From Collinsella sp. (GTDB lineage: Bacteria > Actinomycetota > Coriobacteriia > Coriobacteriales > Coriobacteriaceae), in NCBI GenBank assembly GCA_019425005.1, contig JAHYYK010000033.1, positions 1 to 27,750 of the forward strand: a stretch of 27,750 nt of DNA. The letters are read 5' to 3'. Under the pieces are notes generated by a model that ran no database searches, was not told the origin of the DNA, and saw only the letters and a program-made list of their open reading frames with translations. Positions 14,367 through 23,073 of this stretch are shown here, in pieces; positions within the stretch are counted from its first letter, which is position 1, and the number at the start of each line of letters is the position of its first letter. The translations under genes were made by a program, and so were the position numbers.

Positions 14367-15257
14367 ATGAGTGATTTTGTCCTGACCTGTGAATCCGCCG
14401 CCGACCGAACCCGTGAGTTCTTTGCGTCGCGCAATATCCCCGTCGTGTGTTTTCATTACGAGATCGACGATGTTGTCTATACGGACGATCTGTATCAGTC
14501 GATTACGCCGGACGAGTTTTTTGCCCAGATTGCCGCGGGCGCCATGCCCAAGACGTCTCAGGTGAGCGTGGGCGAGTACGAGGAGTTTTGGGAGCCGTTT
14601 GTTGCCGAGGGTAAAGACGTGCTGCACCTGACGTTGTCGTCGGGTATTTCGGGCACGTATGGATCGGCCTGCGTTGCGGCGCAGATGCTCGCGGATCGCT
14701 ATCCCCAGGGCGGCAAGGTGCGCGTCATCGATTCGCTGGCAGCGTCTTCGGGCTTTGGCCTGCTGGCGGAATGTGCCGCCGACGTGCGCGATAGCGGGGC
14801 TTCACTCGACGAGACGGCCGCCTGGATCGAGGAGCACAAACTCAACCTGCACCACTGGTTCTTTTCGACCGATCTGTCGAGCTACCTGCGCGGCGGTCGC
14901 ATTTCGGCTGCGAGCGCGATCATCGGCACGGCGCTTAAGATTTGCCCGCTTATGACGGTCGATTGCGAAGGTGGGCTGTCGCCACGTGAGAAGATTCGCA
15001 CTAAGAAGCGCGCGATTTCCGAGATGGCTAAGACCATGATGGCACACGTGCAGGACGGTGCGGATTATTCGGGTAAGTGCATCATGTCGCACTCGGCGTG
15101 CCGCGAGGATGCCGAGGCGGTTGCGGCGCTGATTGAGGAACAGGTTCCGCAGCTTAAAGGCAAGATTGAGATCAATAACATCGGTACTCTGATTGGCTCG
15201 CATACCGGACCCGGTACGGTGGCGCTCTTCTTTATGGGCGACAAGCGCGTGGATTAA
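14367..15257 (+). CDS. DegV family fatty-acid-binding protein (FakB-like)
   Basis: 296 residues, the typical DegV length. It starts MSDFVLTCESAAD like the family, and has the phosphate/carboxylate-site elements TSQVSVGEYEEFW and LSSGISGTYGSA and the C-terminal SHTGPGTVALFF. DegV/FakB proteins hold one fatty acid in a buried pocket and present it to the kinase FakA for phosphorylation, feeding exogenous fatty acids into phospholipids. No fakA-like gene is in the window. ATG 14367 is used because TAAGGAG (14354-14360) is well spaced; the ATG at 14349 overlaps that site. Confidence 0.92.
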   Translation: MSDFVLTCESAADRTREFFASRNIPVVCFHYEIDDVVYTDDLYQSITPDEFFAQIAAGAMPKTSQVSVGEYEEFWEPFVAEGKDVLHLTLSSGISGTYGSACVAAQMLADRYPQGGKVRVIDSLAASSGFGLLAECAADVRDSGASLDETAAWIEEHKLNLHHWFFSTDLSSYLRGGRISAASAIIGTALKICPLMTVDCEGGLSPREKIRTKKRAISEMAKTMMAHVQDGADYSGKCIMSHSACREDAEAVAALIEEQVPQLKGKIEINNIGTLIGSHTGPGTVALFFMGDKRVD

Positions 15258-15298
15258 TTTGCCCCATCACGTCGCTGCATGATTGCTCAAACGAAAAC

Positions 15299-15326
15299 GG
15301 CCCGCCTCACGTTTGTGGGGCGGGCC
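15299..15326. terminator. Bidirectional terminator between degV and the TIM-barrel gene
   Basis: GGCCCGCCTCAC (15299-15310) pairs with GTGGGGCGGGCC (15315-15326) around a GTTT loop, one mismatch. T-rich stretches follow on both strands (TGTTTTGC rightwards, GTTTTCGTTTG leftwards), fitting two convergent genes. Confidence 0.75.
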
Positions 15327-15337
15327 AAGATGTTTTG

Positions 15338-16429
15338 CTAGCGTTTCTTTCCGCGGAAGAAGAAGCCGTGCAGCGAGGGCTTGAGGCCGCGGTTGGCGCG
15401 ATGCTCCTCGACGCGCTCGTGGATCGAAGCGACGCGCTCGATGACTTCGTCGGGAATCGGCACATCGGGATTCATGTTCTCGACCTGGCTGACCTCGGCG
15501 GCGGCAACCTGGTCGATAATGGGTACATCGTCGTGCGAGATGACGGGCGTGGCGTCTTCCTTCATCTTGCGGTAGCGCTGCATCATGTCGGTCTGCAGCT
15601 GCTGGGCCGAAGGCGGCGTCCAAATGATGGCGTTGGCACCGGCGGCGATGGTTTCACGAATGCTCTCGGGCGTCTTGCCGCCCGGTGCGATGAGCGGCAG
15701 GTTGGGATAGTGCTCGCGCAGCTCGCGCAGGACCTGTGGCGTGTTCTTGCCGGCCGCGATGTTAAGAATCTTGGCGCCCGCGCGCACCTTTGCGTGAGCA
15801 TCGTCGTCGCAACGTACGACCGTGGCGATGACGGGGATGTCGGCGATGTTGGTGATGTGCTCGACCATCTCGGCGGTGGCGGGGGAGTTGACCACACAGC
15901 CCGCCGCGCCCTGCATCTCGGAGACGGCTGCCATCTGAACGGAGCGCTTGCCGGTGGTGGTGCCACCGCCCACGCCTACGAAGACCGGGCACTCGGCGAC
16001 GGTCAGCAGCGCCTGCGTAATGGCCGGCTGCGGCGTGAAGGGGTAAACGGCAAAGACGGCATCGGCATTGGAGTTGCGGATGACCGCGACGTCGGTGGTG
16101 TAGATGAGCGATTTGATACGACGGCCGAAGAGCGTGAAGCCGCTGGCCTCCTCAATCTCGTCAGGCATGCGAAGGGCCGCCTTGCGCAGGCGCCCGTCGA
16201 TGGGCAGCGGCTCCATGGGAAGCAGTCCGTTGGGGGTCACGGCTACCTGGGGTTCGGTGAACTCGTCTGCGAGCTCGACCTCGGAGAAATCGACCGAGGC
16301 GACAATGTCCTCGTGAACCTCGGCGGGCACATCGATGGGGGCTTGGTCGTTTGCCGCGGCAGGCGTGTCGAAGGAGCTGGTGCCGACGAAGGCGTCGACG
16401 CGCTCATTTAGATCGTTGAGGGTATCCAT
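15338..16429 (-). CDS. TIM-barrel protein annotated as 'hydrolase' in anaerobes; function unknown
   Basis: 363 residues. The core (about 95-290) matches from memory a clostridial/coriobacterial family named only 'hydrolase': FGRRIKSLIYTTDVAVIRN, DAVFAVYPFTPQP, FVGVGGGTTTGKR, AGCVVNSPA, IPVIATVVR, NIAAGKNTPQ, APGGKTPESI and WTPPS. The alternating short beta-strands and helices, with phosphate-loop-like Gly-rich turns (VGVGGG, APGGK), point to a phosphate-binding (beta/alpha)8 barrel. About 85 acidic N-terminal residues precede the core, and a basic tail (GFFFRGKKR) ends it; both look like additions to the barrel. The reaction is unknown. Start ATG 16429 has only a weak ribosome binding site. 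Confidence 0.75.
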   Translation of the reverse strand: MDTLNDLNERVDAFVGTSSFDTPAAANDQAPIDVPAEVHEDIVASVDFSEVELADEFTEPQVAVTPNGLLPMEPLPIDGRLRKAALRMPDEIEEASGFTLFGRRIKSLIYTTDVAVIRNSNADAVFAVYPFTPQPAITQALLTVAECPVFVGVGGGTTTGKRSVQMAAVSEMQGAAGCVVNSPATAEMVEHITNIADIPVIATVVRCDDDAHAKVRAGAKILNIAAGKNTPQVLRELREHYPNLPLIAPGGKTPESIRETIAAGANAIIWTPPSAQQLQTDMMQRYRKMKEDATPVISHDDVPIIDQVAAAEVSQVENMNPDVPIPDEVIERVASIHERVEEHRANRGLKPSLHGFFFRGKKR

Positions 16430-16619
16430 GGAGGCTCGATTCTATGTGATGACGGCCGGCAGGGTGCCGGCAGCGTTGTGCTTGCTAAATCGTTTGACGA
16501 GTTGATTTTTCCCCGCCGCGTCCTCCGTTAGACCGAAGGGCGGCGAACGTGAAGGAGCTGTGGTGGCGGGGATCGAGGTGCTATCTTGAAAGTCCCGTTT
16601 AAAAGAGAGGTGACGCGGT

Positions 16620-16790
16620 ATGGAATTTTCGGCAATGTTGGGCTCGATTGGCCTATGCGTGGGCGCAATCGTTGCCGCCGCGGTCATCTACTTTGTGGTC
16701 ACGGCCATTAAGGGCAAAAGGGCCGAACGCAAGGAGCGCGCGATGCTTAAACAGCATCGCGACCAGCAGGACAAACGCGCACGGAGATAG
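16620..16790 (+). CDS. Small single-pass membrane protein (56 aa)
   Basis: MEFSAMLGSIGLCVG opens a hydrophobic helix (about residues 8-28) that is followed by a strongly basic cytoplasmic tail (KGKRAERKERAMLKQHRD... RARR). AGAGAGG (16604-16610) is a good ribosome binding site about 9 nt from the ATG. Codon use matches the neighbours. It is divergent from the TIM-barrel gene and convergent with the methyltransferase gene. No family was recognised. Small basic membrane proteins of this shape often modulate larger membrane complexes, but nothing here shows a partner. Confidence 0.65.
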   Translation: MEFSAMLGSIGLCVGAIVAAAVIYFVVTAIKGKRAERKERAMLKQHRDQQDKRARR

Positions 16791-16814
16791 CTTGTTGAGT
16801 TTTGGATCCGTACG

Positions 16815-17918
16815 CTAGCTGCGTTTTCGGATCAGGGCAATGTAGAAGCCCTCAAATTCGCGGCTGGGCGGAATGGTGAGCGTGCCGGGCAGGCCGTTGG
16901 CGATGGCCGATACCTGACCCGCGGCAACGGCCTCGGTCAGGGCGTTGGACTCGATGCGCGGCTTCTCGCCAGCTTCCTGGGCGCGGCGTGCCTCACTTTC
17001 GCTTGGCGTGCCGTCGAGGGGGATGAGCTCGCAGTCCATATGCTTGTCGAGGGCCTCTTGCAGGGCGTCCTCGTTTTCCTGCGGCAAGATCGAACAAGTC
17101 GAATAGACGAGCGTGCCGCCCGGTTTGAGGGCTCCCATGGCGCGGTCCAGAAGTGCTCGCTGCGAGCGGGCGCACTTGCTCAGCAACTGCTCGGTGAGGC
17201 CGCGCAGGCTCTTCTCGTTGCCGCTGACGACGGTGCCCGTGCCGGTGCAGGGAGCGTCGAGCAGGATACGGTCAAAGCGGAAGAACTCGTCGAGCTCGCG
17301 TGCGTCGATGCGCATGACGGGCACGTTTTTTGCGCCTTGGCGGTGGAGGTTGGCTTCGAGCTTCTCGGCGCGGGGAATGCTCATCTCGCAGGCGGTAAGG
17401 TGCGCCTGCCCCTGCGTGAGGGCGGCGATCTGCGTCGTCTTGCCGCCGGGGGCCGCGCACATGTCCAGGATGTCCTCGCCGGCCTGGGCGCCCAAGACCA
17501 ACGGCGGCATCATGGACGACAGACTTTGCAAGTAGATCTTGCCGTCGCGGTAGATGTCGAGGTCCCACAGGTCGGAAACCTGGGCCTCGGGCAGGATGAA
17601 AGCGTCCGGGTACCAGGCGACGGTTTGGTGGGCGATGCCGGCTGCGTCGAGCGCGGCGGCGATGTCCTCGGCGGTCGCCTTGAGCGTGTTGGCGCGCAGC
17701 GTGACCGGGCGTGTGACCGCGGCGCCGAAGCCCTTGATCATGAGCTCGGCATCGGCGGGCGCATAGGCGCCGGCGACCGTGTCGACCATAAAGCGCGGCA
17801 GATCGGCGGCGCAGGGAAGGGCGGCAAGCTGGTCGGAAAGCTCGGTGGCGGCAAACTGCCTGAGCTTGAGCTCGGCCTTGACCTGCTTTTTCTGCTTACG
17901 ACGACGCGGCTTGGACAT
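16815..17918 (-). CDS. RsmB/NOP family rRNA m5C methyltransferase
   Basis: 367 residues of the NOL1/NOP2/Sun class I SAM-dependent RNA cytosine-5 methyltransferases. SAM motif I is DMCAAPGGKT (152-161). The two catalytic cysteines are C224 in LDAPCTGTG and C275 in VYSTCSILPQENE; one attacks the cytosine and the other releases the product. The N-terminus is very basic (KPRRRKQKKQVK), fitting RNA binding. The N-terminal NusB-like domain of full RsmB is absent, so an RsmF-type or other rRNA target is possible. The gene starts 37 bp after metG on the same strand with a good AAGGAAAG ribosome binding site, so the two form a translation-related operon. Confidence 0.88.
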   Translation of the reverse strand: MSKPRRRKQKKQVKAELKLRQFAATELSDQLAALPCAADLPRFMVDTVAGAYAPADAELMIKGFGAAVTRPVTLRANTLKATAEDIAAALDAAGIAHQTVAWYPDAFILPEAQVSDLWDLDIYRDGKIYLQSLSSMMPPLVLGAQAGEDILDMCAAPGGKTTQIAALTQGQAHLTACEMSIPRAEKLEANLHRQGAKNVPVMRIDARELDEFFRFDRILLDAPCTGTGTVVSGNEKSLRGLTEQLLSKCARSQRALLDRAMGALKPGGTLVYSTCSILPQENEDALQEALDKHMDCELIPLDGTPSESEARRAQEAGEKPRIESNALTEAVAAGQVSAIANGLPGTLTIPPSREFEGFYIALIRKRS

Positions 17919-17955
17919 CCGTCTTTCCTTCCCATTCCATTACATGTCGAGTGTT

Positions 17956-20106
17956 TTAGTACTGGCTCTCGTGCTTGCTAAAGAAGTCGAAGCGCGGGGG
18001 CAGTGGCTTTACGCGGTGCTCGCCGGGCTTCTCGCCCAGACTCTCCACAAATTCGTCCGTGGAGGCGAAGATGTTATCCCAGCTAAAGAAGGCGACCGGG
18101 TCAACGTCGAAGTACTTGCAGATGAGCTCGCAGCCGGCCGGCACAATACCGTGCATCAGGACGGTCGCCACGCGCAGCTCGGTAAAGGCGTCGACGAGGG
18201 CCTGCGTCATCGCGGCATTGGCCGGCTCGCCCTCGAGCTTGTTGGCGGCCTTGGAGGCATCGCTCCAGCGCTTGTTGGCGGCGCGCAGGTAGTCGTCGCA
18301 CACGGCGAGCGCGCGGTGCGTCTCGAACTTGTACATGGCCTGCTCAAAGGCAAGGGCGGCCTGCTCGGCGGCCTCGACCACGGCGGCAGAGGCCGCACCG
18401 GCGGGGATGCAGCCGTGGCGATAGGGGCTCTCGTCGCCCTCCTTGACGGCGACGCCGTAGAAGCAGCTGCGGGCCAAGCGGTTGAACACGCCGGTCAAAA
18501 GGGCGCTCTCCTTAAGGGCCGGATCGATGACGCGCTTGTCGTCGCAGGCGCGCACCTCGTTGCCGTCCTTGTCCTTGCCGGTCACGCGGGTGTCGTATGC
18601 CTTGGGGCTAAAGCTCACCGGCTTTTCGGACAGGCCGAGCGACAGCCAGTGCGCGCGCATCTGCTCGCAGGTGTAGTGGTTGAGCAGGTCGTCTGCCGGC
18701 GGGGGAGGCGTCTGCGAGGACGAGCTGGCCTTTTTGCCCATGTAGAGCAGGTGGTAGCAGGCGCTGACGGTGCTCTGCGTGAGGTCCCAGCCCAGGGCCT
18801 CCCACATGGCGGTCTGCGCGATGCAGTAGAAGTAGATGTTGTCCTGACCGATAAACTGGTAGATCTGTGCGTCGTCCGAGCACCACCAGTCGCGCCAGTC
18901 GAGCGAGCTGTGCTGGTAGGTGGGCGCGGGCACCTGCGTGGAGTCGGCAGCGGGCTCGCCCATAAGGGCGGCATCCTGGGCGGCGACGCCCTCGGTCACG
19001 CCGGCGGCCTTAGCATCGCGCGCGAGCACGGTACGCGTATAGCTGATGGGCGCCCACAGGCTCTCGGGCCAGCACCAGCAGGTGACGTCGGAGACGCCAT
19101 CGACCTCGGGCACCGGAACGCCCCAGTCGATGTTGCCGGTGATGCGGAAGGGCACGAGTGCCTTGCCGCTGCGGAAGCGCACGCCACCGTTGGCGAGCAC
19201 CGCGTGGGCGTCGTCGCGCTCCTTCCAGCTGGGGAAGGTGACGGTAAAGCTGCTCTTGTTGCCCTCGGGTTCCAGCACGGTGTGCTCGGGGAGCTGGTCC
19301 TCGACGGCATCGAAGGCCTCGCGGAACTTATTCTGGATGTAGAGCTGAGCCGGCAGCAGCCACTCCTCCATGGTCTTGGAGACCACGGAGCGAACCTGCG
19401 GGTTCTGGGCGAGCTTGGCGGTATAGGTCTTCATAAAGTCGAGGTAGGCCGGCAGATCAAAGTAGAGATTGTCGACTGGGCGCAGCTCGGGCACCTCGCC
19501 GGTGAGCTGGCTCTTGGGCGCGATGAGCTCCTCGGGCTCAAACTGGTGACCCAGGTCGCACTCGTCGGCGTACGCCTTCTCGGACTTGCAGCCCTGGATG
19601 GGGCAGCGGCCGATCACCTGACGGCCGTTGAGGAACGTGCCGGCCTTGGCGTCGTAGAACTGCAGCGTGGAGCGCTTGGAGATGGTGCCCTGCTCGTGCA
19701 GGCGCTTGATAATCTCGGCGGTCACCTCGTTGTGAATCTGCGCAGCCGGCTCAAGGCCCGAGCCGCCGTAGATGTCGCAGCTGATGCTGTAGTTGTTGAG
19801 GGTCGCGGCCTGGCGGGAGTGGTTGGACTCGACATACTCGCTAATGGACTTGTCGTAGCCCTCGTTCTCCTTGAGCTTGCGGTAGCTCTCCATGATGGGC
19901 GAGCCGTAGCAGTCGGTGCCCGAGGTGAAGATGACGTTCTCGCGGCCCAGGCGGTCGCGCAGGAAGCGGGCGAAGAAGTCGGCCGGGACAAAGACGCCAC
20001 CGACGTGGCCAAAGTGCAGGCCCTTGTTGCCGTAGGGCTCGCCGGCGGTAACGATGGCGCGGCGCGGCCAGCTGGGACGGTCGTTCATGGAATATTTGGA
20101 TGCCAT
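17956..20106 (-). CDS. metG: Methionyl-tRNA synthetase-like class I ligase with degenerate KMSKS
   Basis: 716 residues. The class I HIGH motif is HFGH (31-34) within YGNKGLHFGHVGG. A zinc-knob-like insert follows (C168, C173, C183, H187; family landmark AYADEC). Further MetRS-type elements are VTCWCWPESLWAP and FIGQDNIYFYC. The KMSKS loop is replaced by KKASSSS (458-464), which keeps one lysine but loses the second. The C-terminal half is helical, as in anticodon-binding domains. It should attach methionine to tRNA-Met, though a paralog or altered enzyme is possible. ATG 20106 has AAGGAG 4 nt upstream; the frame continues to 20199 without support. A TGTGCGATAAT promoter element lies at 20188-20198 on the minus strand. 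Confidence 0.85.
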   Translation of the reverse strand: MASKYSMNDRPSWPRRAIVTAGEPYGNKGLHFGHVGGVFVPADFFARFLRDRLGRENVIFTSGTDCYGSPIMESYRKLKENEGYDKSISEYVESNHSRQAATLNNYSISCDIYGGSGLEPAAQIHNEVTAEIIKRLHEQGTISKRSTLQFYDAKAGTFLNGRQVIGRCPIQGCKSEKAYADECDLGHQFEPEELIAPKSQLTGEVPELRPVDNLYFDLPAYLDFMKTYTAKLAQNPQVRSVVSKTMEEWLLPAQLYIQNKFREAFDAVEDQLPEHTVLEPEGNKSSFTVTFPSWKERDDAHAVLANGGVRFRSGKALVPFRITGNIDWGVPVPEVDGVSDVTCWCWPESLWAPISYTRTVLARDAKAAGVTEGVAAQDAALMGEPAADSTQVPAPTYQHSSLDWRDWWCSDDAQIYQFIGQDNIYFYCIAQTAMWEALGWDLTQSTVSACYHLLYMGKKASSSSQTPPPPADDLLNHYTCEQMRAHWLSLGLSEKPVSFSPKAYDTRVTGKDKDGNEVRACDDKRVIDPALKESALLTGVFNRLARSCFYGVAVKEGDESPYRHGCIPAGAASAAVVEAAEQAALAFEQAMYKFETHRALAVCDDYLRAANKRWSDASKAANKLEGEPANAAMTQALVDAFTELRVATVLMHGIVPAGCELICKYFDVDPVAFFSWDNIFASTDEFVESLGEKPGEHRVKPLPPRFDFFSKHESQY

Positions 20107-20187
20107 GGGACTCCTTCGCATATGGTGGGAGCGCGGCCGGGCACGGGGTTCGGCAGCGCGGTGGTCAATTCGTGCATATCGTTCGAC

Positions 20188-20198
20188 ATTATCGCACA
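20188..20198 (-). promoter_or_regulatory. Candidate extended -10 box of metG
   Basis: On the minus strand TGTGCGATAAT, identical to the element before degV, about 80 bp upstream of the metG start. No clear -35 box is seen. Confidence 0.45.
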
Positions 20199-20238
20199 TG
20201 CGGACGGGTACGTGGCAGGGGCGCTATCCTAAGATGCT

Positions 20239-20808
20239 ATGAATGAGATTTCCAACATACATGCGTTTGAGGACGAGGTTTTTCTACACGCTTGCTTCGT
20301 GTGGGGGATGGCCGTGGTCGCGGTGTTTGCCGTGTGCCTGGTGCCGATGTTTATGCTGCTGGGCGGGCCTGCGGACTTGGACGCGGCTGAGGCGGGCGGC
20401 TGGACCACCGTCGTGGGCTGGATGGTCGGTGTGGCTGCGGTTTCTGCAGCGTCGTTTGCCGTGCACGAGCTGGTGCATGCGGTGTTTTTTAAGCTGCTGG
20501 CGCCTGCGGGCGCGCATGTGACCTTTGGCGCGAATCGTGAGACGGCGATGATCTATGCCTGCGCCGAGGGCGTTGTGTATTCGCGTCGGCGGTACATGGC
20601 CATTTGCCTGGCGCCCACGGTTGTTTTGACGGTGGCGTTTGCCCTGGGCTTTGCGCTCTCGGGCTATCCGCTGCTGTGTTACCTGGCGGCTGGCTTGCAT
20701 TTGTCGGGCTGTGTGGGCGACTGGTATTACGTGCGGGCCATTTTGCGCGACCGCCGCATCGCTGCCTGCGAGGACACGTCCTTTGGCGTGCGCTTTTTCG
20801 CAAAGTAG
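20239..20808 (+). CDS. DUF3267-type membrane metalloprotease-like protein
   Basis: 189 residues with about four membrane helices and the zinc-binding motif HELVH (76-80) inside FAVHELVHAVFF, the placement seen in DUF3267 putative zincin peptidases. A later GDWYYVRA segment (160-167) could supply a third metal ligand. It probably works inside or at the membrane; the substrate is unknown. It is divergent from metG and lies 67 bp before queH. The ribosome binding site is weak. Confidence 0.83.
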   Translation: MNEISNIHAFEDEVFLHACFVWGMAVVAVFAVCLVPMFMLLGGPADLDAAEAGGWTTVVGWMVGVAAVSAASFAVHELVHAVFFKLLAPAGAHVTFGANRETAMIYACAEGVVYSRRRYMAICLAPTVVLTVAFALGFALSGYPLLCYLAAGLHLSGCVGDWYYVRAILRDRRIAACEDTSFGVRFFAK

Positions 20809-20875
20809 TCTTTTTGGGACGGGGCTATTTTAGCTGCCATGATGTCGGGGTGAGTTTTCTGGGACGGGGATGTCG

Positions 20876-21451
20876 ATGAAGTCGTTGTTGCTGCATGCGT
20901 GCTGTGCACCATGCTCGCTTGAGCCGGTTCGCCTGCTGCGCGAGGAGGGGTTTGAGCCCACGATTTGCTGGACCAACCCCAATATTCAACCGCGCGATGA
21001 ATGGCAGCGCCGCTTGGACGAGCTGCGCCGGTGGTGTGCCGATGGCGACATCGAGCTCATCGAGGCAGGGGAGGACCGCGATCGCTGGGAGACCGGCGTG
21101 GCACCGCTGGGTGTCGATCGGCCTCGTCGCTGTCGCGCGTGCTATGCCCTGCGCTTGGCCGAGGCGTGCCGCGTGGCCCAGGAGCGCGGGTTTGAGTTTG
21201 TGGGCACGACGCTCGCCGTCTCGCCGTACCAGCTGTTCGATACCTGCAATGACGTGCTTGAGCGCTTGGCGGCGGCACACGGGCTCACCCCGGTGATTCG
21301 CGATTTTCGCCCGTATTACCCCGAGGCGACACGTCGTTCGCGCGAGCTTGGCATGTATCGGCAGAACTACTGTGGTTGCCGCTTCTCGGCTGTCGAGGCG
21401 GCCATGGACCGCGCCCGCATCCGCGACGAGCGCAAAGCCGCCAAAAAGTAG
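20876..21451 (+). CDS. queH: Epoxyqueuosine reductase QueH
   Basis: 191 residues, the length of the QueH (former DUF208) family. It begins LLLHACCAPCS, with C9, C10 and C13. Further cysteines are C86 and C89 (RRCRACYALRL) and C166 and C168 (NYCGCRFS), as expected for an iron-sulfur enzyme. QueH reduces epoxyqueuosine to queuosine in tRNA, the last step of the pathway, replacing the cobalamin-dependent QueG found in other bacteria. It sits 64 bp before queA, which makes its substrate. ATG 20876 is preferred: the GACGGGGA ribosome binding site abuts the alternative ATG 20870. Confidence 0.93.
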   Translation: MKSLLLHACCAPCSLEPVRLLREEGFEPTICWTNPNIQPRDEWQRRLDELRRWCADGDIELIEAGEDRDRWETGVAPLGVDRPRRCRACYALRLAEACRVAQERGFEFVGTTLAVSPYQLFDTCNDVLERLAAAHGLTPVIRDFRPYYPEATRRSRELGMYRQNYCGCRFSAVEAAMDRARIRDERKAAKK

Positions 21452-21473
21452 TTCGTTTGGGACGTCAGCCTGC

Positions 21474-21479
21474 TAGGAT
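21474..21479 (+). promoter_or_regulatory. Candidate -10 box of queA
   Basis: TAGGAT preceded by TG (TGCTAGGAT, extended -10 form), about 37 bp upstream of the GTG start. No clear -35 box. Confidence 0.35.
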
Positions 21480-21515
21480 GTAGAGCGGACTTTAGCTATA
21501 TAAGGAGTATCCGAC

Positions 21516-22733
21516 GTGTCTATGCGTACCGATGATTTTGACTACAACCTTCCTGAGGAACTGATTGCCCAGGCTCCTGCCGAGCCGCGCGACTCCTGCC
21601 GCCTGCTGGTGGTTGATCGCAAAGGCTCCGAGACAGGAACGCCGCTAGAGCATGGCGGTACCGTTGAGCACCGCATCTTCCGCGACATCATCGACTATAT
21701 CGAGCCGGGCGATGTGCTCGTCATCAACCAGACGCGCGTGATGCCGGCCCGTCTTATCGGTCGCAAGGCTGGCTCGGGCGGTGTGGTCGAGACGCTGCTG
21801 CTCAAGCGCCGCGAGGATGTTGACCCGCTGGGTCACGTTTGGGAGTGCCTGGTCAAGCCGGGCAAGCGCCTGAAGCCCGGTGCTCAGATTGAGTATCGCG
21901 CCGGTGGCGCCCATGCGCCCGAGGGGGCTCCCGTGGTGCTGATGGCCGAGGTCATCGACTTTGTCACCGATAGCCGCGGCGGTCGTCTGGTGCGTTTTGA
22001 GCCGGCCGGTTGCAATGCCGCCGGTGACCCGCGCACGCTCGACGAGGCCATCCATGCTGCCGGCCACGTGCCGCTGCCGCCTTACATTACCGATTACGAG
22101 GGCGATCCCGAGAAGTACCAGACCGTCTACGCCATGAAGGAGGAGCACTCGGCTGCCGCTCCTACGGCGGGTCTGCATTTTACGCCCGAGCTTATGGCCG
22201 CTATCGAGGCCAAGGGTGCGAAGTTTGCCGCCGTCGAGCTCGAGGTGGGTATCGATACCTTCCGTCTGGTGGAGGAGGACGACCCCACGCAGCACGTGAT
22301 GCACACCGAGCGCTACCACGTGTCGCAGGAGGTTGTCGACGCCGTGCATAAGGCGAAGGCCGAGGGGCATCGCGTGATTGCTGTCGGTACCACCGCAGTG
22401 CGCTCGCTCGAGAGCGCCTTTGACGCTGAGGCACCGGTGTCCGATCCGGCCGTGACGGCGCGCTATTTTGAGGGCCGCGAGGACGGGGCCGATACACTTG
22501 GCCGCGGTGACATCGTGGTGCGCGAGAACGCCACGACGCAGCTCTACCTTATGCCCGGCTCGACCTATCACGTGGTCGACGCGCTGATCACAAACTTCCA
22601 CGTGCCGCGCTCCACGCTCATGATGCTCGTGAGCGCGCTTGCCACCCGCGACCAGATCATGGATGCCTACGCCGCCGCCATCGAGGAGCGCTACCGCTTC
22701 TTCAGCTTTGGTGATGCGATGCTCATTTGTTAG
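21516..22733 (+). CDS. queA: SAM:tRNA ribosyltransferase-isomerase QueA
   Basis: 405 residues. Family blocks are intact: DDFDYNLPEELIAQAPAEPRD at the start (first 20 or so residues), LVINQTRVMPARLIGRK, HAAGHVPLPPYI, SAAAPTAGLHFT, VGIDTFRLV, HTERYHVS, VGTTAVRSLES and the end block FHVPRSTLMMLVSA. QueA moves a ribosyl unit from SAM to preQ1 in tRNA to give epoxyqueuosine. GTG 21516 is the start, 8 nt after AAGGAG (21502-21507); the ATG at 21522 is too far away. It follows queH and is followed at its stop codon by the repeated structured element. An interior region near 85-100 has no unusual features. Confidence 0.95.
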   Translation: MSMRTDDFDYNLPEELIAQAPAEPRDSCRLLVVDRKGSETGTPLEHGGTVEHRIFRDIIDYIEPGDVLVINQTRVMPARLIGRKAGSGGVVETLLLKRREDVDPLGHVWECLVKPGKRLKPGAQIEYRAGGAHAPEGAPVVLMAEVIDFVTDSRGGRLVRFEPAGCNAAGDPRTLDEAIHAAGHVPLPPYITDYEGDPEKYQTVYAMKEEHSAAAPTAGLHFTPELMAAIEAKGAKFAAVELEVGIDTFRLVEEDDPTQHVMHTERYHVSQEVVDAVHKAKAEGHRVIAVGTTAVRSLESAFDAEAPVSDPAVTARYFEGREDGADTLGRGDIVVRENATTQLYLMPGSTYHVVDALITNFHVPRSTLMMLVSALATRDQIMDAYAAAIEERYRFFSFGDAMLIC

Positions 22734-22902
22734 TTACGCGGTTCTACGAACCGCGTAACGGCTCGACGCTGCAAACCCGCCAGAGCGGCAATCTGCCTTT
22801 CAACTTCGGCGGCATGACCAGAAGGTCAATGCCGCCTCGTTTCAAGGCACCTTGCTCGCTCTGGCGGGTTTTCGCTGACTTTGCCAAGGCATCGGCGTCG
22901 CC
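22733..22902 (+). repeat. Repeated structured intergenic element, copy A
   Basis: Begins at the last base of the queA stop. Helices: a 12-bp hairpin (22733-22744 with 22748-22759); outer closing CGACGC (22764-22769) with GCGTCG (22895-22900); a perfect 14-bp helix (22774-22787 with 22857-22870); TGCCTT (22794-22799) with AAGGCA (22844-22849); and an 8-bp helix (22808-22815 with 22829-22836) capped by GACC-AGAA-GGTC with one bulged A. Copy B at 25933-26104 has the same plan. Conserved unpaired pieces include CAATCTGCC, TTTCA and CGCTGAC. Confidence 0.8.
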
Positions 22903-22910
22903 TTTGTTGG

Positions 22911-22935
22911 CACTTGGGGACAGTCCTTATGTCAA
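22911..22935 (+). repeat. REP-like fragment downstream of copy A
   Basis: CTTGGGGACAGTCCTTATGT and the following CAAG resemble REP sequences that accompany REP-associated tyrosine transposases (GGGGACAGTCC core). A related but diverged piece (CGGGGACGTACTTAAATGAG) lies after copy B at 26129-26149. No transposase gene is in the window. Confidence 0.4.
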
Positions 22936-22981
22936 GAGATTGGTGCAAGAGGGATAGGTTGCCTTGCGTCGATTTAAATAG

Positions 22982-23046
22982 GTTGCGGTGAGATAGTTCT
23001 TGAATTGGCCTTATTGAGGACTAAACAGGAACTATCTCACCGCAAC
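22982..23046. repeat. Long perfect inverted repeat after the coiled-coil gene
   Basis: GTTGCGGTGAGATAGTTC (22982-22999) and its exact reverse complement (23029-23046) are separated by 29 bp. It lies 27 bp past the stop of the minus-strand coiled-coil gene and could act as its terminator (CCTATTTAAAT follows on that strand), or be a small mobile palindrome. Confidence 0.7.
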
Positions 23047-23073
23047 TGCGTTGAACGTTTTTTGGCAACTGGT

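Noticed and set aside
17779..20232. 817-aa plus-strand frame across metG and rsmB
   Set aside because: Composed of low-complexity V/A/G/H-rich antisense sequence spanning two real genes on the other strand.
20813..20869. GGGACGGGG direct repeat before queH as a mobile element
   Set aside because: Only nine exact bases repeat and no inverted ends or longer match are visible.
22727..22957. 76-aa frame over repeat copy A
   Set aside because: It lies on the palindromic element; the pairing explains the sequence better than coding does.
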